From: Flavobacterium sp. SCGC AAA160-P02
Lineage (GTDB): Bacteria; Bacteroidota; Bacteroidia; Flavobacteriales; Flavobacteriaceae
Direction: 5' to 3'
Assembly (NCBI GenBank): GCA_949541125.1
Contig: CATISV010000145.1
Location: 1 to 42,195 of the forward strand
DNA: 42,195 bases
This document shows, piece after piece, positions 37,839 through 42,195 of this stretch; positions within the stretch are counted from its first letter, which is position 1, and the number at the start of each line of letters is the position of its first letter. The notes under the pieces are model-generated. The model made no database searches, had not been told where the DNA came from, and was given only the letters and a program-made list of their open reading frames with translations. Made by a program: the position numbers and the translations under genes.

Positions 37839-38390
37839 ATGATGAGCAAGATTAAATTACAAAATCTATATTTTACCCCTTATATTACAGAAGAAGAAAT
37901 TTCTACTATAGTATCTTCCTTAGTTCATAAAATAAGTTTAGATATAGATGAAAATGAAATTCCATTATTTATTGGGGTTTTAAATGGTTCTTTTCTATTT
38001 GCGGCAGATTTTATAAGAAAATACAAACACAATTGTGAGATCTCTTTTGTAAAACTAAGCTCATATAAGGGGACTACATCTTCCTACACAGTAAATGAGT
38101 TAATTGGCATTAATGAAGATGTAACTGGAAGAACTGTAATCATTTTAGAGGACATTATTGACACTGGAACAACCCTTCATAAAATTTACGATTTCTTTAA
38201 AGAGAAAAAGGTAAAACAATTAAAAATAGCTACATTGTTTTTTAAACCCGATGTGTATAAAAAAGAATTACCAATAGATTATATTGGGAAAAACATTGAC
38301 GATAAATTTATTGTGGGGTATGGATTAGATTACAATGGATTAGGAAGAAATTTACCCGCTATATATCAATTAACAACAGACATAAAATGA
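37839..38390 (+). CDS. hpt: Hypoxanthine phosphoribosyltransferase
   Basis: A 183-aa (or 182 if the second ATG at 37842 is used) purine-salvage enzyme that joins hypoxanthine or guanine to PRPP. The PRPP-binding motif VIILEDIIDTGTTLHKI (100-116) contains the paired acidic residues and the TGTT loop; IGVLNGSFLFAADFIR is loop I, and VKLSSYKGTT the flexible loop. The C-terminal FIVGYGLDYNGLGRNLP is characteristic of Hpt. It is 4 bp overlapped by adk (ATGA), so nucleotide-salvage genes are coupled; in some Bacteroidota the two are fused. A -7 box lies directly against the start codon. Confidence 0.95.
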   Translation: MMSKIKLQNLYFTPYITEEEISTIVSSLVHKISLDIDENEIPLFIGVLNGSFLFAADFIRKYKHNCEISFVKLSSYKGTTSSYTVNELIGINEDVTGRTVIILEDIIDTGTTLHKIYDFFKEKKVKQLKIATLFFKPDVYKKELPIDYIGKNIDDKFIVGYGLDYNGLGRNLPAIYQLTTDIK

Positions 38391-38959
38391 AAAATATTGT
38401 ATTATTTGGACCTCCTGGTGCCGGAAAAGGAACACAGGCAATTATTTTAAAAGAAAAATACAACCTGGTTCACATTTCTACTGGAGACGTTTTTAGATTT
38501 AATATAAAAAACAAAACAGTGTTAGGATTGTTAGCCAAAAAATATATGGATCAAGGAGATTTAGTTCCAGACCAAGTAACCATCAATATGCTAAAAGCAG
38601 AAGTTGAAAAAAACAGTAATACAAATGGTTTTATTTTTGATGGATTTCCAAGAACTCAATCACAAGCAGAAGCTCTAGATGAGTTTTTAACATTGAAAGG
38701 GATGAAAATTAACGGAATGGTTGCCTTAGAAGTTTCTGAAGATGTATTGGTTAAACGCTTATTAGAAAGAGGAAAAACAAGTGGAAGAACTGATGACACT
38801 GATGAAGGAAAAATCAGAAATCGCTTTAATGAATACAATACAAAAACAGCTATATTAAAAGAATATTACACCGAAAAAGGATGCTATCATGGAGTTTACG
38901 GTGAGGGGTCAATTGAAGAAATCACCGAGCGATTAGTTGACGTTTTTAATACATTGTAA
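38387..38959 (+). CDS. adk: Adenylate kinase
   Basis: A 190-aa cytosolic enzyme that interconverts ATP + AMP and 2 ADP. The P-loop GPPGAGKGT is at 8-16, the AMP site THISTGDVFR follows, and GFIFDGFPRTQSQA is the core AMP-binding block. LLERGKTSGRTDDTDEGKIR is a short LID, without zinc-binding cysteines, as in the short-form adenylate kinases of Bacteroidota. It starts inside the hpt stop region with a 4-bp overlap and is followed 49 bp later by obg, giving a three-gene unit. Confidence 0.96.
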   Translation: MKNIVLFGPPGAGKGTQAIILKEKYNLVHISTGDVFRFNIKNKTVLGLLAKKYMDQGDLVPDQVTINMLKAEVEKNSNTNGFIFDGFPRTQSQAEALDEFLTLKGMKINGMVALEVSEDVLVKRLLERGKTSGRTDDTDEGKIRNRFNEYNTKTAILKEYYTEKGCYHGVYGEGSIEEITERLVDVFNTL

Positions 38960-39008
38960 AATTCAATCATTTTTACAGACAATAAAATCAATGTATAAAC
39001 AATAAATT

Positions 39009-39998
39009 ATGACTGAGGGAAATTTTGTTGATTATATAAAAATATATGCATCCTCCGGAAAGGGAGGTAGTGGCTCTGCTCATCTTCACAGAGAAAAATA
39101 CATTGCAAAAGGAGGACCAGACGGTGGAGATGGTGGTCGAGGAGGTCATATAATTATTCGTGGTAATAAAGATATGTGGACTTTATTTCACCTTAAGTTT
39201 AAAAAGCATTTTAGAGCTGAACAGGGCGGTGACGGAAGCAAGAGTAGAAGTACAGGTAAAAATGGAAACGATATTTACATAGATGTTCCTTTAGGTACCA
39301 TTATACGTGATAGTAATACTAATAAGGTTGTTTTTGAAATTACTGAAAACAAGCAGGAAAAAATTTTATTGGAAGGTGGTATGGGAGGCCGTGGAAATTG
39401 GCATTTTAAATCCTCTACAAACCAAACTCCGCGCTACGCACAACCAGGAGTAGACGGCCTAGAAGGCTGGTATCAAATAGAATTAAAAATCTTAGCAGAT
39501 GTTGGTTTGGTTGGTTTCCCAAATGCTGGGAAATCAACTTTACTTTCTGTAATTACTGCTGCAAAACCAAAAATTGCTGATTATGCTTTTACCACTCTAA
39601 AACCTAATTTAGGAATTGTAAACTACAGAAATTATAAGAGTTTCGTCGTTGCAGATATCCCAGGAATTATAGAAGGAGCAGCAGAAGGTAAAGGCTTAGG
39701 ACATCGTTTTTTAAGACATATAGAACGCAACTCTACGCTCCTTTTTTTAATTGCTGCTGATAGTGATAATATTCAAAAAGAATATGATGTTTTATTAAAT
39801 GAACTAAAAAAACATAATCCAGAATTATTAGACAAACAACGTTTATTAGCCATCTCTAAATCCGATATGTTAGATGAGGAGTTGAAAGAAGAAATTAAAA
39901 AAGAGATTCCTACTAATGTGAAGTACCTTTTTATTTCTTCATTAGCGCAAATTGGTCTTAAAGAATTAAAAGATCAACTATGGAAAATGCTGAACTAA
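39009..39998 (+). CDS. obg: GTPase Obg
   Basis: A 329-aa ribosome-associated GTPase involved in 50S maturation and stress control. The Gly-rich Obg fold is at ~1-158 ([31 protein letters not shown]), followed by the G domain: G1 GFPNAGKST (169-177), switch and G2 in [14 protein letters not shown]3 [16 protein letters not shown], and an ISKSD segment as G4. It lacks the extra C-terminal domain present in some relatives. It follows adk in the same direction, and its last 4 bp overlap the end of the convergent lipoprotein gene. Confidence 0.96.
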   Translation: MTEGNFVDYIKIYASSGKGGSGSAHLHREKYIAKGGPDGGDGGRGGHIIIRGNKDMWTLFHLKFKKHFRAEQGGDGSKSRSTGKNGNDIYIDVPLGTIIRDSNTNKVVFEITENKQEKILLEGGMGGRGNWHFKSSTNQTPRYAQPGVDGLEGWYQIELKILADVGLVGFPNAGKSTLLSVITAAKPKIADYAFTTLKPNLGIVNYRNYKSFVVADIPGIIEGAAEGKGLGHRFLRHIERNSTLLFLIAADSDNIQKEYDVLLNELKKHNPELLDKQRLLAISKSDMLDEELKEEIKKEIPTNVKYLFISSLAQIGLKELKDQLWKMLN

Positions 39999-40465
39999 TT
40001 TTCCAATTTAATTTTTATCGGCAATGTATAGGCTGTTGTGACCGGAATACCTCTTTTAATAGCAGGATAGATATCTGGCAAAGCTTCAATACTTTTTTCA
40101 ATCATTTCCTGAAGCCTTGGGATTTCTCTTAATAAACTATCTGAAACTTTTATGGCTGATAATTTTACTTCTTTGTTAGATTGAATTGTAATAACTACTT
40201 CAATCGTTTCATCAATAGGATGTTTAAGCTTTATAGAATGTTTTTCTAAACTTTTATATATTTCTTGACGCATCGTTTTTCTAAAACAATTAGTCTTTTT
40301 AGATTTATCAATGAGTGTATCACATACTTTAAATGAAGGAGAAAAATCTACTGAAGTAAAATCTATATCCATATCAATTTTATCTAAATTCTCATTTTTT
40401 TCAAATGAAAAATAATCACAAGAAGTAAAAGAAAGCACTATACCTATATAAAAAAAATAACGCAC
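39995..40465 (-). CDS. Small lipoprotein with TonB-C-like domain, uncharacterised
   Basis: A 156-aa predicted lipoprotein. The start is GTG at 40465, opening a signal peptide ([14 protein letters not shown]) with lipid Cys at ~16. Residues ~50-156 hold a small alpha/beta domain with paired Cys (FKVCDT, KKTNCF), a strand [16 protein letters not shown], a helix rich in [20 protein letters not shown], and a final strand [18 protein letters not shown]. The pattern [17 protein letters not shown] resembles TonB C-terminal-like domains, in which a protein is described with a 'rG.PV...y..PI' strand; the match is only suggestive. It would sit in the periplasm on a membrane. Its 3' end overlaps obg by 4 bp. 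Function unknown. Confidence 0.7.
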   Translation of the reverse strand: MRYFFYIGIVLSFTSCDYFSFEKNENLDKIDMDIDFTSVDFSPSFKVCDTLIDKSKKTNCFRKTMRQEIYKSLEKHSIKLKHPIDETIEVVITIQSNKEVKLSAIKVSDSLLREIPRLQEMIEKSIEALPDIYPAIKRGIPVTTAYTLPIKIKLEN

Positions 40466-40711
40466 TGATGATAAAATAAATTTAGGGTGAAATTACGCAA
40501 TTATAATGACTTTAAATACTTTATGTTCTGTGCTAAAAGAACCTATTACAATTTTTAATAATCAAACGCCAGTTAAAAAATGAGCTTGAAAATATCTATA
40601 GCTAATGGATTTTGACTAATCATTATTATTAAAAAAAGTAACTAAATGGATATAATATTTGTAACAAAAAACACAAAAAATCGTCATATATACAACAACA
40701 ATTAAGACTCA

Positions 40712-41212
40712 ATGGATGTTTTAATCCTTTTATTAGGAATATTGTTTATTATTCTTGGAATCATAGGATCCTTTCTACCTGTTTTACCAGGTCCCATAAC
40801 AAGTTGGGTTGGGTTATTATTGATACAACTCACTGAGTCGGTACCATTTGATTGGATTTTTATTGGAATTACTTTGGCTGTTGCAATTGTAATCTATCTA
40901 CTAGATTATATCATTCCAGCTTTAGGGACAAAAAAATTTGGAGGAAGCAAGTATGGAATCTTTGGAACAACAATAGGATTAATTGTTGGTCTTATTTTCT
41001 TTGGTCCTTTTGGAATAATTATCGGTCCATTTATAGGGGCTTTAATAGGTGAATTAATAAATGATGGCAACAATTCTTCAAGAGCAATCAACGCCGCTTT
41101 TGGTGCTTTTTTAGGGTTTTTATTCTCTACTGGAATCAAATTTATAGTAAGTATTATCTATGCGGGTCTATTTATCTCAACTTTTTGGGAGTATAAATCT
41201 ACTTTTTTTTAA
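40712..41212 (+). CDS. DUF456 family membrane protein
   Basis: A 166-aa inner-membrane protein with about four to five hydrophobic segments. The first helix VLILLLGILFIILGIIGSFLP, the LPVLPGP loop, and the Gly-rich stretch FGTTIGLIVGLIFFGPFGII then GPFIGALIGELI are the signature of DUF456 (PF04306), whose glycine-zipper repeats suggest tight helix packing. Function is unknown. The start ATG at 40712 fits the first helix. It stands upstream of lysS with a hairpin and terminator-like structure between. Confidence 0.88.
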   Translation: MDVLILLLGILFIILGIIGSFLPVLPGPITSWVGLLLIQLTESVPFDWIFIGITLAVAIVIYLLDYIIPALGTKKFGGSKYGIFGTTIGLIVGLIFFGPFGIIIGPFIGALIGELINDGNNSSRAINAAFGAFLGFLFSTGIKFIVSIIYAGLFISTFWEYKSTFF

Positions 41213-41250
41213 AAGCAAAAAAAAGCAACCCGTTTAAGGGAAGCTTTCCA

Positions 41251-41287
41251 TTGGTTCACAAAACCAAGACACTTTTTTCAAAAAGTG
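41251..41287 (+). terminator. Terminator-like hairpins after the DUF456 gene
   Basis: A small stem, TTGGTT/AACCAA (41251-41267), is followed by a second, CACTTTTT/AAAAAGTG (41270-41287), whose T-run can act as the U-tract. Together they probably end the DUF456 transcript. Confidence 0.5.
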
Positions 41288-41403
41288 CCAAAACAACACA
41301 ACAGTTACAATTTATAAATAAACTGCACACAAATGTACTTGTTTTTTAAATTTCTAGCAATTTTTTTTCTTTTTTAACCTTAACATTCTTTTTAGCAAAT
41401 GAC

Positions 41404-41411
41404 TATCTTTG
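41404..41411 (+). promoter_or_regulatory. -7 box of the lysS promoter
   Basis: TATCTTTG matches the TAnnTTTG consensus and lies 35 bp before the lysS ATG. The -33 region reads TTAACC rather than TTG. Confidence 0.55.
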
Positions 41412-41446
41412 TGGCTTAAAATCATTTTTTCGATAAAAAATCCAAA

Positions 41447-42195
41447 ATGCAATTATCAGAACAAGAAGTTGTACGTAGAGAAAAACTACTAAGATTACGT
41501 GAAATAGGAATCAATCCTTATCCTGCAGATTTATTTGCAGCAGACAGTAGTTCAACACTGATTAAAGAACAATTTGAAGAGGGTAAAAAAGTAGTCGTCG
41601 CAGGGAGATTAATGTCTCGTCGTATCCAAGGAAAAGCTTCTTTTGCTGAATTGCAAGATTCAGAAGGAAGAATTCAAGTTTATTTTAACAGAGATGAAAT
41701 CTGTACAGGAGAGGATAAAACTTTATACAACGAAGTCTATAAAAAACTATTAGACATTGGAGACTTTATCGGAATTGAAGGTGAATTATTTACAACTAAA
41801 GTCGGTGAAAAAACTATTATGGTTAAAAATTTCACCTTATTAAGTAAAGCTTTAAAACCTTTACCATTACCAAAAACAGATGCTGACGGAAAAACCTATG
41901 ATGAATTTAATGACCCTGAGTTACGTTATAGACAACGTTATGCGGATTTAGTTGTAAACCCACATGTAAAGGAAGTTTTTGTTAAAAGAACAAAACTTTT
42001 CAATGCCATGCGAACCTTTTTTAATGAGGCGGGTTATTTTGAAGTAGAAACACCTATTTTACAACCTATTCCTGGAGGTGCCGCAGCAAGACCTTTTACA
42101 ACTCATCATAATTCTTTAGACATTCCTTTGTATATGAGAATTGCTAATGAATTATACCTAAAAAGATTAATTGTAGGTGGTTTTGATGGGGTGTA
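41447..42195 (+). CDS. lysS: Lysyl-tRNA synthetase, class II, N-terminal part (3' end outside window)
   Basis: This gene is not in the ORF track because it runs off the window end. The first 249 codons are open from the ATG at 41447 (MQLSEQEVVRREKLLRLREI). The N-terminal OB-fold anticodon-binding domain is visible (VVVAGRLMSRRIQGKASFAE, then LQDSEGRIQVYF and GDFIGIEGELFTTK). The class II catalytic domain follows with DPELRYRQRYADLVVN, motif 1 (FFNEAGYFEVETPIL) and RPFTTHHNSLDIPLYMRIAN. It charges tRNA-Lys in the cytosol. There is a -7 box upstream. Nothing suggests disruption; the break is just the window edge. Confidence 0.96.
   Translation, partial: MQLSEQEVVRREKLLRLREIGINPYPADLFAADSSSTLIKEQFEEGKKVVVAGRLMSRRIQGKASFAELQDSEGRIQVYFNRDEICTGEDKTLYNEVYKKLLDIGDFIGIEGELFTTKVGEKTIMVKNFTLLSKALKPLPLPKTDADGKTYDEFNDPELRYRQRYADLVVNPHVKEVFVKRTKLFNAMRTFFNEAGYFEVETPILQPIPGGAAARPFTTHHNSLDIPLYMRIANELYLKRLIVGGFDGV

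Overview
The window is AT-rich chromosomal DNA of a member of the Bacteroidota, most likely a marine Flavobacteriaceae. The pointers are TAnnTTTG-type -7 promoter boxes, a type IX secretion C-terminal sorting domain, many signal-peptide and lipoprotein genes, sulfatases, an LDH-like malate dehydrogenase, a fused SecDF, a short-lid adenylate kinase next to hpt, and DUF3050. No rRNA, tRNA, CRISPR array, complete transposon or phage gene was seen.

Layout. (1) 1-6222: polysaccharide-degradation segment with three S1-family sulfatases (the first cut by the window edge) and a divergent T9SS-exported GH128-like glycoside hydrolase. It looks like the edge of a polysaccharide utilization locus; no SusC/SusD pair is inside the window. 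An unrecognised 414-aa protein with a possible DNA-binding N-terminus follows (6412-7656). (2) 7789-14651, minus strand: a compact operon reading CocE/S15 hydrolase, S9 prolyl-oligopeptidase-type peptidase, DUF1611 protein, dipeptide epimerase-like enolase. The two exported peptidases would cut peptides, and the last two genes resemble the DgcN/DgcA pair for D-glutamate handling or an L-Ala-D/L-Glu epimerase module. (3) 14652-15394: a long non-coding stretch with a probable degraded gene bracketed by 17-bp near-identical direct repeats. (4) 15395-18997: an APC amino-acid permease and two overlapping glycosyltransferases, all three with TTG starts. (5) 18978-24669: an FtsE-like ATPase divergent from a 1011-aa TPR protein and a beta-barrel outer-membrane protein. 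(6) 24882-28319: M28 peptidase lipoprotein, DoxX-like membrane protein and amidohydrolase lipoprotein in one direction; then a DUF3050 gene on the other strand. (7) 29222-29874: a long gap upstream of gyrB with a terminator-like hairpin, a 27-codon hydrophobic ORF and repeated TTTAAGG elements. (8) 29875-42195: housekeeping core: gyrB, mdh, fhs (minus), secDF, hpt-adk-obg, a small lipoprotein (minus), a DUF456 protein and the 5' part of lysS, which the ORF track missed.

Together the accessory part describes a cell that takes apart sulfated polysaccharide and peptides outside the cytoplasm, with an epimerase/acyltransferase-like pair to deal with a peptide or D-amino-acid product. The most interesting item is the four-gene peptidase/DUF1611/epimerase operon. 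The conserved but functionally undefined TPR plus OM-barrel pair and the gyrB upstream repeats are secondary. Nothing in the window is obviously a wholly new defence or mobile system.
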